From the NCBI GenBank assembly GCA_051861545.1, contig JBIMKP010000022.1:9778-73777 (forward strand): 64,000 nucleotides of DNA, in the 5' to 3' direction. This document shows positions 51,391 to 60,879 of the stretch, piece by piece (the stretch's first letter is position 1; each line of letters starts with the position of its first letter). This DNA is from CAISCU01 sp051861545. Lineage in GTDB: Bacteria; Bacteroidota; Bacteroidia; UKL13-3. A program made the translations under genes and the position numbers. The notes below the pieces were generated by a model that worked only from the letters and a program-made list of their open reading frames with translations, did no database searches and was not told the DNA's origin.

Positions 51391-53454
51391 TCAATTATTT
51401 TGTCTACACACTCTACTTACATACTTCTTCCCAGTTTCACTTGTCACCTCCATCAGGTAAATACCTGGCCCAAAAGACAAGGAATTCAGTTTAAGTAAGT
51501 GGGTTGCTGAAACTTGTTCCTCTAATATCCTTCTTCCTTGCAGGTCGGTAATTTTGTATCCGATAATGCGCTCAGAACTTAGTGTAACATTAAGTTCATC
51601 TCTTGAAGGATTGGGATAAATAGAAAACTTATTTTCAATAACCTCATTAAGTCCTGTGGTAGTTTTTTGCCAAGCAGTGAGTTTAATCCGGTAAAGTGGC
51701 TGGGTTGGGTGGTTTGTGGAAATATTAAGGAATGCAGTGCGGGAAAGTGTATCAGATATGCGAAATAACACTGGAATAGATAGGCTATTCTTAGTGTTAA
51801 GTATCCTCGGTCTGCTTACTACAGAGAAAGCAGCTGTATCTCCGGTTATGTATATGGAGTTAATTTTCAGTGGAGTATTACCCGTATTTTTCAGTTCGAG
51901 CATGGTTTCAATCTCTTGTCCAGCAGATGGATTTCCATAGCTAATAACTGCCTCATTTGGCAAAAGTGTTTTATTTCTGTGTACTTCATAGGTTATGTTC
52001 TGACCAATTCCATTTCCAAATAGCCTAAGTGTGTAATTACCAGTATAATTGTCGTTTGTTACGAGGCTTAATAAGGATGTTGACAGGCCGTTAAGCGTAG
52101 CATGAAATCTGATAGTAAGTGTTGCTATTCCTCCAGGATTTACCGTAGTGCTATCTAGCCTATAAGACCAACCTATATTACTGCTTAATAGTACCTGATT
52201 AATCGTAAGTGGCAGGTTTCCTTGGTTGTATACATGAAAGGTCCTAAACACCGTATCGCCCACCATAACAGAAGGAAACAAAAGGCTGTCGTTGTTGGCC
52301 AATCCTTTTTCCAATTCATTATCAAATGCAGCATTAAGCAAAATCAATGGCCCACCAATACGCACCATTCGGGTAAGGCTATCTTTAAAACTGCCATTTT
52401 TGTAGGTGGCGTATAGTTTTACAGGATAAACGCCCGGTGTATTGAATTTGTGGGTAGGATGCACCTCATCAGAAAAGCTGCCATCTCCAAAACTCCAACG
52501 GTACTTGTAACGGTTGAAATTCTGATAATACTGATTGGCAAAAAACAACAGTTTGTTCGACTCGTTTTTGAAAGAAACTTTTTGCGTTGCCGCATCATAA
52601 GCAGATACCATGAAATCTGGGGCGGGATCGTAATAGCCCACATTCCAGTTTTGAAGATTGCTATGGATTATCTGATTAACTGCTAACCTAATGTTGGAAG
52701 CAACTGTGCTTGAAAGACCAGGATTATAGGTGATGCCAATTGGTGATTTCCTAAAAAGCATATTGTAGAATGTGCACGCAGCCAAATAGGAACCTGCCAT
52801 AGAAGGATGCGATTCATCGGTGTCATAGAGTTCAATATCCGGATGATTGGTGCGCACATATCGCCACACAGCGGCAACAGCAGCTACAGGAAGTTGCTCA
52901 TTATACCACATGTTGGGGCCTCCCATTTGCATATAATTTTGTTGCAACAACGAATCCATGCCCTGATAGGTGCAATAGTAAGCTGCCTTAGGAAACTGTG
53001 CACACAGTGAAGGCTCGCCATTTTTTCTTCCCCAGGTCATATAAAGCATCGGTATTGCACCTTCTTGGTCAATCGAGATCTTGAGGTCCTGAACACTTTG
53101 AATGTTGTTTGGTTCGAAACTATTGGGGGCAATAATGGAGGGTTCATTGCAAACCGCTGCGCCCATTACGCTCTGTTGTTGGATAACAACATAGTCCCAT
53201 TGCGGATCAGCCATCATATCCAAACTCACCTGATCGTTTAAGTGATTGTTAAATGTATAGCCTCCCGGAGAATTATCGTTGTATATCAAGGTGTCACCTA
53301 CTGATGAAGCCACATTCTTAATAAGCAGCGGGAGATTGTTGACCGTAACATAACTGTTACCGAGAAACAAGGCACGAACTTTTGTTGGTGGCTGTGCAAT
53401 GGATTTGGTTTGAAATGCCACTGCAAATAGAATTATGAATAAATAACGTATCAT
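51391..53454 (-). CDS. Secreted SGNH-like/PKD/choice-of-anchor protein with T9SS type A sorting domain
   Basis: 687 residues with a signal peptide ending S-I-A-Q. The N-terminal half resembles an SGNH hydrolase: F-L-G-N-S-Y (block I Ser region), S-P-G-G-Y-T-F, V-V-I-Q-Q-Q-S and D-E-S-H-P-S-M-A-G-S-Y-L (Asp/His block). A PKD domain with Y-R-W-S-F-G-D-G-S-F follows at about 315-370. Next come two ASPM/SPD-2/Hydin-type modules (L-P-L-T-I-N-Q, T-P-L-K-I-N-S). The end is a T9SS type A domain (Y-P-N-P-S-R-D-E-L-N...G-I-Y-L-M-E-V). Codons are clearly more GC-rich than in neighbouring genes. Probably a secreted esterase; substrate unknown. Confidence 0.85.
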   Translation of the reverse strand: MIRYLFIILFAVAFQTKSIAQPPTKVRALFLGNSYVTVNNLPLLIKNVASSVGDTLIYNDNSPGGYTFNNHLNDQVSLDMMADPQWDYVVIQQQSVMGAAVCNEPSIIAPNSFEPNNIQSVQDLKISIDQEGAIPMLYMTWGRKNGEPSLCAQFPKAAYYCTYQGMDSLLQQNYMQMGGPNMWYNEQLPVAAVAAVWRYVRTNHPDIELYDTDESHPSMAGSYLAACTFYNMLFRKSPIGITYNPGLSSTVASNIRLAVNQIIHSNLQNWNVGYYDPAPDFMVSAYDAATQKVSFKNESNKLLFFANQYYQNFNRYKYRWSFGDGSFSDEVHPTHKFNTPGVYPVKLYATYKNGSFKDSLTRMVRIGGPLILLNAAFDNELEKGLANNDSLLFPSVMVGDTVFRTFHVYNQGNLPLTINQVLLSSNIGWSYRLDSTTVNPGGIATLTIRFHATLNGLSTSLLSLVTNDNYTGNYTLRLFGNGIGQNITYEVHRNKTLLPNEAVISYGNPSAGQEIETMLELKNTGNTPLKINSIYITGDTAAFSVVSRPRILNTKNSLSIPVLFRISDTLSRTAFLNISTNHPTQPLYRIKLTAWQKTTTGLNEVIENKFSIYPNPSRDELNVTLSSERIIGYKITDLQGRRILEEQVSATHLLKLNSLSFGPGIYLMEVTSETGKKYVSRVCRQNN

Positions 53455-53466
53455 CTGGATTGTATT

Positions 53467-55023
53467 TTAAGGGTTTAACTTTAGTTTAAGAAGAAAAATT
53501 GAAGTACACACACGGTCATGAAAAACAGGATCCGACACCATGTTGGTATTGCTGAGTTTTACCGTATTCGCCCCGGGATCGTAATCACAATCATCGGCAT
53601 GGTTGAAGGTACCAACCACTATCATGTTGCCTGATTTGTCCACTGTCCAGTCGTAAACCCTTTCTTCTCCCACACCACCAAAATGAGTCAAGGAAATGAG
53701 GTTGTCGTAATCATCGCTATTAGTTACAATAAAATCTGTATAACCTCTTGCCAAAAAAGTGCTATTTCCAGATTTTCCTTCATAGAAATAGCGCAACGAA
53801 TCATTGGTATTATTCATGTCACCAATAGAGTTGGTTCCAGTTATACTTGTTGCTGCCACAGAACCGCTACGGTTGTAATTTTTACTCATAAAACGGCTCA
53901 CTGTGCGGGCATGCAGAAACTGGCCTGCTGTATCAAAGTCGGCAACAAAGCCGGGGAATTCTGCTGAACCAGAAACAAAGAAGGAGTCGATACTGGGATC
54001 AACATCGATCTGCTGCTGGTAGGGTAAATAGCCAGTAGCCTTTAAGCGATTTTTATAAAGGCTAATATCTGAGTTGATGAAAGGCTTAGTCCACATGCGT
54101 GTGCCGTTTTCAGCATACTTTACCAGCCATTGTTGAGGTGTTTGGCACATGGATTTGGCATCTAATAATGTACAATAGATGATGCCTTTGTCATCCACAT
54201 CAAATGAAGTTATACCGGTATAAGATAATTCATTGTATTCTAAGCCAGAAGAAACGCGCACATCAATAGTTAGTTCTAAATCCAAGTTAAGGCTGTAGCG
54301 GTATACCTTTTCTTGATATATTACATAAAAATGAGTGGCTGTAATTTTATAAGCACTTTCGATGGTATTGGAAGAGCTGCGTACTAGGAAAATAGGAAGC
54401 ATAGTTGCTTTAACAAAATTGCCCTGATCAGTTAGCTTCACAAGATAGTATCTACCTGCTTGCCCAGCGATTACTCCTACTCCGGGATCCAAATCAGCCT
54501 GGCCACCTTCTAGCCAAAAAGTCATGTAAACATTTCCTGCCTCATCAGTTCGTACAAAAGTATTCTCAAACATGTGCCCTAGATTTGCAAAAGTCGGATT
54601 ACCTAAGCCATAAAAATTCTTTACAAACAGAAAATTACCAGCACTGTCGTATTTGGCTAGAAACATTACATTCTTATGGTTTGAAGGAGGAATCATCCAA
54701 ACCCCATTGCCAAAATCAGTAGAGTCGGAATAAAAACCAGTTACCAAAATGTTATTATTAGCATCCGTTGTTACAGAGTGCCCTTTCCTTGAAATATTAT
54801 TAAGAGCTTCTGGGCCAGGTCCAAGCTCGCGATTGATATCGAAGCCCCCGCCCAACTGCTTAACCCATTGCAGACTGATTTGCGCTTGTAGTGAATAAGA
54901 AAAAAAAGTAAAAAGAAAGAGCACCAAAGCGGCTTTGCCTATTGTGCCTCTTTTAAGCCTAAAAACAGACAATAAGGGAGGCATAAAAATTAGCCTAATG
55001 CCAAATAAAATTAGTTTTTTCAT
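53467..55023 (-). CDS. Secreted SBBP/propeller-like protein
   Basis: 518 residues. The N-terminus is long (a more usual signal could start at M14), with the hydrophobic core L-V-L-F-L-F-T-F-F-S-Y-S-L-Q-A-Q. The mature part has repeats of the SBBP/propeller kind: V-T-T-D-A-N-N-N-I-L-V-T-G-F-Y-S-D, F-L-A-K-Y-D-S-A-G-N-F, V-R-T-D-E-A-G-N-V-Y-M-T and D-K-S-G-N-M-I-V-V-G-T-F. No T9SS domain is visible; it ends F-L-L-K-L-K-L-N-P. It lies 12 bases before the SGNH/PKD protein gene and shares its higher GC, so the pair probably arrived and is expressed together. Confidence 0.8.
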   Translation of the reverse strand: MKKLILFGIRLIFMPPLLSVFRLKRGTIGKAALVLFLFTFFSYSLQAQISLQWVKQLGGGFDINRELGPGPEALNNISRKGHSVTTDANNNILVTGFYSDSTDFGNGVWMIPPSNHKNVMFLAKYDSAGNFLFVKNFYGLGNPTFANLGHMFENTFVRTDEAGNVYMTFWLEGGQADLDPGVGVIAGQAGRYYLVKLTDQGNFVKATMLPIFLVRSSSNTIESAYKITATHFYVIYQEKVYRYSLNLDLELTIDVRVSSGLEYNELSYTGITSFDVDDKGIIYCTLLDAKSMCQTPQQWLVKYAENGTRMWTKPFINSDISLYKNRLKATGYLPYQQQIDVDPSIDSFFVSGSAEFPGFVADFDTAGQFLHARTVSRFMSKNYNRSGSVAATSITGTNSIGDMNNTNDSLRYFYEGKSGNSTFLARGYTDFIVTNSDDYDNLISLTHFGGVGEERVYDWTVDKSGNMIVVGTFNHADDCDYDPGANTVKLSNTNMVSDPVFHDRVCTSIFLLKLKLNP

Positions 55024-55177
55024 GATTCAATTTTTATTAGTTAGTTTTTTGATCCCCAAATGAAATAAATTGAGAACCTAAAACTTTGTATTACAAAGTT
55101 ATTTTTAACTAAAAAATAAAACATCCTCTTTTTGATGGATGTTTAAAAAATCATATAAAAAAGGGAGTAAAAATTTG

Positions 55178-55834
55178 CTAGTCTATAAATTCCAAATCAA
55201 TGGCTTTCTTTATAAGACAGGTTATTTTATCTACATTAAACTTATAAAAAAGTTTTTGTTTATGGCTTACTACAGTATGCTGACTAATAAATAGCGTTTC
55301 TGCAATTTGGTTAATGGTTAATCCTTTGGCTATTAAATCTAAAACTTCCTTTTCACGAGTGGATAGTTTTGGCAAAATGGCTTTAGTAGTTGATTCGCTC
55401 CCCACCTCATTTGTGAATAAGATTTTGTTTTTAATTTCCTCACTAAAAAATTGTATTCCTTGGGCAATACTTGTTATTGCGCTAATTAATAGCTCTTTAT
55501 CAGCGTTTTTAAAAAGATAGCCATCAACCTTCGTTTTAATCAATGCTTTAATAATTTGAGTTTCTTCGTGCATTGATAAGATTAGGATTTTAATTGATGG
55601 AAACTGTTTTTTTATCGTTTGGCTAAGTGCTATTCCATCTATTTCTGGCATACTGATATCGCTAATTAAAACATCAATAATTGCTAAATTGGGTTGATTT
55701 AATAATTCTTTTGCACTAGAAGCAGTGATAAGAATATTGAAATTTTCTATGTCTTTCAATAATGAAGTCAGCCCTTCTAAAAAAAGGGAATGATCATCAA
55801 CTATGGCAATGTTTATTTTCTTCATCATATTCAA
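55178..55834 (-). CDS. NarL/LuxR-type response regulator
   Basis: 218 residues. The receiver has D13-D14 acid pocket, phosphoacceptor D59 in S-D-I-S-M-P-E-I-D-G and K109-type Lys in G-Y-L-F-K-N-A. The C-terminal LuxR HTH reads L-S-T-R-E-K-E-V-L-D-L-I-A-K-G-L and H-T-V-V-S-H-K-Q-K-L. It forms a two-component pair with the histidine kinase gene 6 bases upstream. Regulon unknown. Confidence 0.93.
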   Translation of the reverse strand: MNMMKKINIAIVDDHSLFLEGLTSLLKDIENFNILITASSAKELLNQPNLAIIDVLISDISMPEIDGIALSQTIKKQFPSIKILILSMHEETQIIKALIKTKVDGYLFKNADKELLISAITSIAQGIQFFSEEIKNKILFTNEVGSESTTKAILPKLSTREKEVLDLIAKGLTINQIAETLFISQHTVVSHKQKLFYKFNVDKITCLIKKAIDLEFID

Positions 55835-55840
55835 AACTCA

Positions 55841-57967
55841 TTAACAAGGTATGGTAATATTAAAGGCTGAACCTCTTCCCATAACTGAGTCAATAATCAG
55901 TTTTCCTCCCAGTGCTTTTGTTCTTGTTTCTATATTTCGTAACCCTATTCCTGTTTTTTTAGTTGTAGAGTCAAATCCCGACCCATTATCTTCAAAAACT
56001 AAGTTTAATTCGTGCTCAAATTTGTTTAGATTAATTTCGATTTTGGTTCCATTAGAATGGGTTATAGAATTCTTAAGCAATTCTTGAATCATCCTATAAA
56101 CAGTTACTTGAATTTCTTCTGATAATTGGTTTATTTTATCTTCTTCTAAATAATCTAAGGTAATTTCAAGACTAGTAGCATCCTTGATGTCGTTGACCAA
56201 ATTATTGATGATTTTAATAAAAATGGAATCTTTGAGTTGTGGAGTAATCAAATTATGGGTTATAGATCTAACGTCTTGATATAATTCATCAACATTTTTG
56301 ATTACCTTATCTACTTGAGGGTTTTTATCATCCTCTTTAATTTTTATCAATTTTAGTTTAATTGCAGAAAGCGTTCCTCCAACACCATCGTGCAATTCAG
56401 ACGCAATTCTATTTCTTTCGTTTTCTTCGCCTTTGATGTAATTACGCATCGATTTTACTTGTTCGTTTTTAATCAGTTCTACCGCTTTTTGTAGATACAG
56501 TTCCTCTGATTTTTGGGCTAATGCTTTACTAATATTAGACCTCTTTTTATAATTAAACACTAATAAGGAAGATAGAATCATTATCAGTATTGAAAATCCT
56601 GCAACGCTGTTTCTAATTAATATTTGTCTGTTTAATTCTTGCAATGCAATCGCTTTTTCTTTGTCTTGCTCTGCTTTTGCAATCAATTCTTTTTTCTCAA
56701 ATTCATAGTTCATTTGAGCTTTGACAATTTTTTCGGTATTCTCTTTATTTTCAATACTATCTCTGGTAATTATATATTGTTTATAGTGGTATAATGCCAA
56801 TTGATGTTGATTTTGTTTTTCATAAATCCTACTTAATAATTCTTCTGCAACCCAATAGGTGTCAAATCTGCTAATTTCTTTAGCTAATTTAGAAGCACTT
56901 GTGGCAAATTGTATGGCCAATTTGTCTTTATTTTCTTTCTCATAAATTGAAGCAATAGAAAATTTTGTAATTGTAATAACTTCTTTTCTTTGAGTTTGTT
57001 CTCCAATTGTAAGCAATTTTAAAAAGTATTTTAGGGCTAAATCATTTTGGCCCATTTGTTGGTGATAAAGGCCTAACGAATTATAAAGCATTACTTGTGA
57101 TCTTTTTAAATGATATGTTCCAATTAATGCTTCTGCTTTTGTGTAAAATTCGAATGCTTTAGAAGTTTCATTTTGCTTCAGATACATGTTTCCTATAGAG
57201 ATATAGCTTCTAACATTGGCGTCAAAGTTTTTATTTCCTAACTTAAAAACTTTAGTATAAAATTCTAATGCTGTAGAATATTTTTTCAAATTAGAATAAA
57301 CGTCACCAATTCCAATGTACAATTCATGTAAATTAGTTGCATCAATTTTTTCTCTTATTTTTATAGATAACAAGAACCAATTTAAAGCTGCTGGGAAATC
57401 ACCTACCATAAGTGAATGATGACCTAAATTGTAGTATGATCTTGCAATAAGATTATCATTCTTTATAATTTTAGCCAAGTTTAAACATTTTCTAATAAAA
57501 TAAACTGACACATCATTTTTACCAATATTGGAATAATAAACGCTTAATCCACTATAAACGCTAATCAATTTTTCTAGTATTTTATCTCTACCTGTTGTTG
57601 TCTCATTTAGTAATAATTTTTCTAAGATAATCTTAGCATCTAGCGTATATTTATACGCTGTTTTATAATCATTAAAATGTAAGATATAGTACTTTGATAA
57701 AAAAATCTTTGCATTTGCCTCTCCAAACAAAAAGTTGCTTCTTTTTGCTTTATTTAATGCCATTTCATAGTAAACAAAACTAGAATCAACATTAAATTTT
57801 TCAAACTCCAATCCAATGTCTAAATAGAGTTTGTTCTCTATAGTGTCAACTTTAGCTGTACTTAAAAGCGTTTTTATGCTATCTATTTTATTGCTTTGTG
57901 CATAAAGTGGTAGCGCAAAAAAAGATGAAAATAGCAATGAAAATATAAATTGTCTTGTTTTATTCAT
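55841..57967 (-). CDS. TPR-containing sensor histidine kinase (HisKA_3)
   Basis: 708 residues. Signal peptide, then about ten tetratricopeptide repeats in the periplasmic part (A-R-S-Y-Y-N-L-G-H-H-S, A-L-N-W-F-L-L-S, A-L-E-F-Y-T-K-V-F, A-L-K-Y-F-L-K-L-L). A coiled coil leads into one membrane helix (V-A-G-F-S-I-L-I-M-I-L-S-S-L-L-V). The HisKA_3 dimerisation motif is E-R-N-R-I-A-S-E-L-H-D-G-V-G-G, with the phosphorylated His. The ATPase has E-L-L-K-N-S-I-T-H-S-N, D-N-G-S-G-F-D and G-I-G-L-R-N-I. It partners with the response regulator directly downstream. Start codon overlaps the end of a small upstream gene (ATGAATAA). Confidence 0.93.
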   Translation of the reverse strand: MNKTRQFIFSLLFSSFFALPLYAQSNKIDSIKTLLSTAKVDTIENKLYLDIGLEFEKFNVDSSFVYYEMALNKAKRSNFLFGEANAKIFLSKYYILHFNDYKTAYKYTLDAKIILEKLLLNETTTGRDKILEKLISVYSGLSVYYSNIGKNDVSVYFIRKCLNLAKIIKNDNLIARSYYNLGHHSLMVGDFPAALNWFLLSIKIREKIDATNLHELYIGIGDVYSNLKKYSTALEFYTKVFKLGNKNFDANVRSYISIGNMYLKQNETSKAFEFYTKAEALIGTYHLKRSQVMLYNSLGLYHQQMGQNDLALKYFLKLLTIGEQTQRKEVITITKFSIASIYEKENKDKLAIQFATSASKLAKEISRFDTYWVAEELLSRIYEKQNQHQLALYHYKQYIITRDSIENKENTEKIVKAQMNYEFEKKELIAKAEQDKEKAIALQELNRQILIRNSVAGFSILIMILSSLLVFNYKKRSNISKALAQKSEELYLQKAVELIKNEQVKSMRNYIKGEENERNRIASELHDGVGGTLSAIKLKLIKIKEDDKNPQVDKVIKNVDELYQDVRSITHNLITPQLKDSIFIKIINNLVNDIKDATSLEITLDYLEEDKINQLSEEIQVTVYRMIQELLKNSITHSNGTKIEINLNKFEHELNLVFEDNGSGFDSTTKKTGIGLRNIETRTKALGGKLIIDSVMGRGSAFNITIPC

Positions 57968-58118
57968 TGCGGTTGGTTGGTATTTTATGGTCCATTTCGT
58001 AGTATTTAATTAAGTTAAGGGTTGGTTGTGCACCATGGCCCACAAAAGATGAATCCACCAGCTCCTTAAAAGTAGCAACAAGTTGTATTTGATTGTTCGT
58101 GTTGGTTAAGTCTAACAT
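57960..58118 (-). CDS. Small protein upstream of and overlapping the histidine kinase gene
   Basis: 52 residues from ATG 58118: M-L-D-L-T-N-T-N-N-Q-I-Q-L-V, A-T-F-K-E-L-V-D-S-S-F-V-G-H-G, ending P-T-N-R-N-E. The mix of residues looks coding. Its last eight bases overlap the kinase start, a typical sign of translational coupling. No family recognised. It might instead be a leader peptide or remnant. Confidence 0.45.
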   Translation of the reverse strand: MLDLTNTNNQIQLVATFKELVDSSFVGHGAQPTLNLIKYYEMDHKIPTNRNE

Positions 58119-58207
58119 GGATGAAACAATAAGGGTATTTTAACATTTGGCTAATGTATTGCTCATTGACTATGACACTGCCTTATAACACCCTATGCTT
58201 TTTAACT

Positions 58208-58474
58208 CTACGAATTTATAAAAAAAAGTGTAGAAATTTTGTTGTGATACCTCCCAAAATCGTATATTAATATTAAATGTCTACTTTTGAACTGTACTAA
58301 AAGGGGGATGACTTCAAATTGAACTAAAGGAGGGGTAAGCACAACTAAAAGTGTATCATGCATAATATCTTTGAAATGAAACTCACCGCAAGTACGGGTT
58401 TTGCAATAGCGTTCAAACCGCTCATGAATCGGCTCGTATAATTGCATAAATTGTTCCTGTTTTGTTAGTTTCAT
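58208..58474 (-). pseudogene. Truncated ECF-type sigma factor gene
   Basis: The first 45 residues (M-K-L-T-K-Q-E-Q-F-M-Q-L-Y-E-P-I-H-E-R-F, E-R-Y-C, F-K-D-I-M-H-D-T-L-L-V-V) match the start of region 2 of Bacteroidota RNA polymerase sigma factors. After that the frame runs into unrelated sequence containing two similar P-P-L-V-Q-F / P-L-L-V-Q-F stretches that are translated insertion-sequence-end-like repeats. Regions 2.3-4 are absent. A non-functional 5' remnant. Confidence 0.75.
58285..58337. repeat. Tandem imperfect repeat resembling an insertion sequence end
   Basis: Two units, TTGAACTGTACTAAAAGGGGG (starting 58287) and TTGAACTAAAGGAGGGG (starting 58319), about 32 bases apart. Repeated short sites at an element terminus are characteristic of IS21-like families, so this may be a solo end left after deletion. 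It marks the point where the sigma factor gene is cut. Confidence 0.5.
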
Positions 58475-58700
58475 TTCTGGATTCTAGTAGTAAGTGTAAT
58501 AACTTAGAAAAAAGTTACATTATGATTCATAATTATAAAATAAGACAATAAATAAGGAATCCATTGTGCTTTGCGATTACGAATTGAATTTTATTTACAT
58601 GGTTTTCCATTACACCTTAAAAAAAACTATCATTGATTTAGCAGAGCGCTTTAAGGATTTAAAATGAAATGTAGTTTCCTTTAGCCTACGAACTCTTCTT

Positions 58701-59531
58701 TTATTTATTCAAGTTTATTATTGTTCCCAATTCAAAAAACACACCTGAAAATTTATATGGTAAACTATTTATATTGTCAGTACTTATTTTTGTGTTGTCA
58801 ATAGTCAAATTAACATCTGAGTCATTGTAACCTTTGCTATTCCATTTTGTTTCTCCGTCTTTCAGTAATCCAGCAAAATTCATTCTGCTTTCGCGTCCAA
58901 ATGTCATCTGAAATCCGCTATTTGCATAAAAAGTAATATTATTAGTTATTTTATAATGCAAACCTATTTTTGGACTAAATGCCCAGCTATTGTCTATTAT
59001 ATGAAATCCAATATCATTATCATAAAGTTCGTTTCCATTAACTGCTAAGTATGCTTTGTTTTTTGCTCCTCCTGAAGTAATGCCAAATCCACCTATAATT
59101 CTTGACACATTTGTTCCAAATGAAACACTTAAATCCTTGGAAATAGTAGCAAAATAATCTAAACTTAAATCAAATTGCACACCATAAACTTTACCATTTT
59201 TTTCACTATTCGATAAAAATGAGTTTAAGTATGGTTTTACATTGATTGAAGTTCTGAATTTATCAGTGAAAAAGTAACCAATTCCAATGTTTATTGCACT
59301 TCCAAAATTACTTTTATCTAACCTATATTTTGCTGAAATGGTATCTAATAAATAATTAGAATTTTGGTTTCCATCAATATATCTAAACCCAATTTGTGAG
59401 TTAGTTTGATTTATTGGTATTAAACCATACGCAATTAAAACTTGAAACTTTCCTTTTCGAAACATGTTTTCATTTTGTCCGAATAGAAATTGAGTATTCA
59501 AAATCAAACAAATTAATAGTATTTTTTTCAT
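58701..59531 (-). CDS. Outer-membrane beta-barrel protein
   Basis: 276 residues. Signal peptide (I-L-L-I-C-L-I-L-N-T-Q-F-L-F-G-Q). The mature protein has alternating polar/hydrophobic strands of about ten residues (F-Q-V-L-I-A-Y-G-L, F-G-S-A-I-N-I-G-I-G-Y-F-F, V-Q-F-D-L-S-L-D-Y-F, F-G-T-N-V-S-R) and a C-terminal strand F-F-E-L-G-T-I-I-N. This is the layout of OmpW/OMP_b-brl porin-like proteins. Function unknown. Separated by about 100 bases from the upstream serine hydrolase gene. Confidence 0.78.
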   Translation of the reverse strand: MKKILLICLILNTQFLFGQNENMFRKGKFQVLIAYGLIPINQTNSQIGFRYIDGNQNSNYLLDTISAKYRLDKSNFGSAINIGIGYFFTDKFRTSINVKPYLNSFLSNSEKNGKVYGVQFDLSLDYFATISKDLSVSFGTNVSRIIGGFGITSGGAKNKAYLAVNGNELYDNDIGFHIIDNSWAFSPKIGLHYKITNNITFYANSGFQMTFGRESRMNFAGLLKDGETKWNSKGYNDSDVNLTIDNTKISTDNINSLPYKFSGVFFELGTIINLNK

Positions 59532-59627
59532 GTGTTTTATTAATATTTATGACTCGCATATAATTTTTTTCGAACAAAAAGGACGATGTAAGCACCGACC
59601 TTTTTGTTAATACAAATAGCTTAAAAA

Positions 59628-60785
59628 TTATTTATCATTTTTTTCTATCCAATCTTTAACCTTTCCCATCATTTCAAATACCTGATCATCCTGATCATTT
59701 TGATTTACTGCAGTAATAATATAAGTATCAATAGATTTAAGGTAAAATGCTTTGGTATGTATGCCAAATAAATCTCCTGCATGTCCTATAAAATCTGGAT
59801 TTTCGGCCATGATTAAGCCTAAGCCATATGTTTCACTTGGTAAACCTGTGTAAGCTGATGGAACTCCATTATTTTTCATCAGTTGAAGACTTTGATTGGA
59901 AACAATTTTGCCTTGCATTAATGCCTGTAAGAAAGTTTGTAAATCCTCTTGTGAACTTATTAAATCGCCTGTGCCGATAGCCCAATTACAGTTAAAAAGG
60001 GCAAAGTTATTTTGTTCTGTAGCTGGAGGAGTTGTTGTAAAGTAAGGAGTTAAAAAAGGTTTTATCATAAACTCATCATTAGAAAAATAAGAATTATTCA
60101 TTTTAAGCGGATCCAAAATACGTTCCTTTACAAAGGTTCTATATGGTTTACCAGATACTTTTTCTATTATTAAACTTAGTAAACTATAACCTGTATTGCT
60201 GTATTTCCAAGTACCCATATCACCCGCTGGCGAGTTTTGTAATCCAATATCAATAACTTGCTCTCGGGTAGGTGCTGCACTAGTGTTAGGAAATAAACTT
60301 AAAAATTCAGTTGTGCCAGTATATTCGCCTAAGGAAGATGTGTGATTTAGTAAATTTCTTACCTTAATACTGTTTGCATTGCTAATACGGCTGCTTATTT
60401 TAGCCATCATACTTGTGTCTAAATGTTTACCAATATTATCATCTAGGCTGATTTTATTTTCTTCAACTAGTAACATAATAGATGCAGCTGTGAACATTTT
60501 GGTTACGCTAGCTACTCTCCATCTATGAGCAGTACTTGCAATTTCATTTGAGCCAATATTAGCTTTACCTAGAGCACCTGACCATTTCCAGTTTTTAGAA
60601 GGTCGTGCAACAGATAACATGATGGCTGGAGCTAGAGAAGCAGATTTGGCTTCTGTCAAAATTTTTAGAAGTTCTTGCTCTCGTTTTTGATTGGTTGATG
60701 AAATAGGTGTGGAATTATCCTCGCGCTTACAACCTGAATTAAAGAGCATAATGCCCAACACAATAGATAAAAATAATTTTTTCAT
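59628..60785 (-). CDS. Serine hydrolase, class C beta-lactamase/PBP fold lipoprotein
   Basis: 385 residues. Lipoprotein signal (F-N-S-G-C-K, Cys19). Active-site motif S-V-T-K (in V-A-S-V-T-K-M-F-T), second motif Y-S-N in W-K-Y-S-N-T-G-Y-S-L-L, and third motif H-A-G-D-L-F-G. This is the pattern of the DD-peptidase/EstB/AmpC-like superfamily; a role in peptidoglycan or ester hydrolysis is more likely than beta-lactam resistance. It lies downstream of an AraC regulator gene on the same strand. Confidence 0.9.
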   Translation of the reverse strand: MKKLFLSIVLGIMLFNSGCKREDNSTPISSTNQKREQELLKILTEAKSASLAPAIMLSVARPSKNWKWSGALGKANIGSNEIASTAHRWRVASVTKMFTAASIMLLVEENKISLDDNIGKHLDTSMMAKISSRISNANSIKVRNLLNHTSSLGEYTGTTEFLSLFPNTSAAPTREQVIDIGLQNSPAGDMGTWKYSNTGYSLLSLIIEKVSGKPYRTFVKERILDPLKMNNSYFSNDEFMIKPFLTPYFTTTPPATEQNNFALFNCNWAIGTGDLISSQEDLQTFLQALMQGKIVSNQSLQLMKNNGVPSAYTGLPSETYGLGLIMAENPDFIGHAGDLFGIHTKAFYLKSIDTYIITAVNQNDQDDQVFEMMGKVKDWIEKNDK

Positions 60786-60879
60786 GAAATTTTAAATTTT
60801 AATTGTTTAGATTTTTTTAATAATTGTAATGCAAATTTCCGCAAGCAATTTTATTTAAAATTGGACTTTTACGACATTT

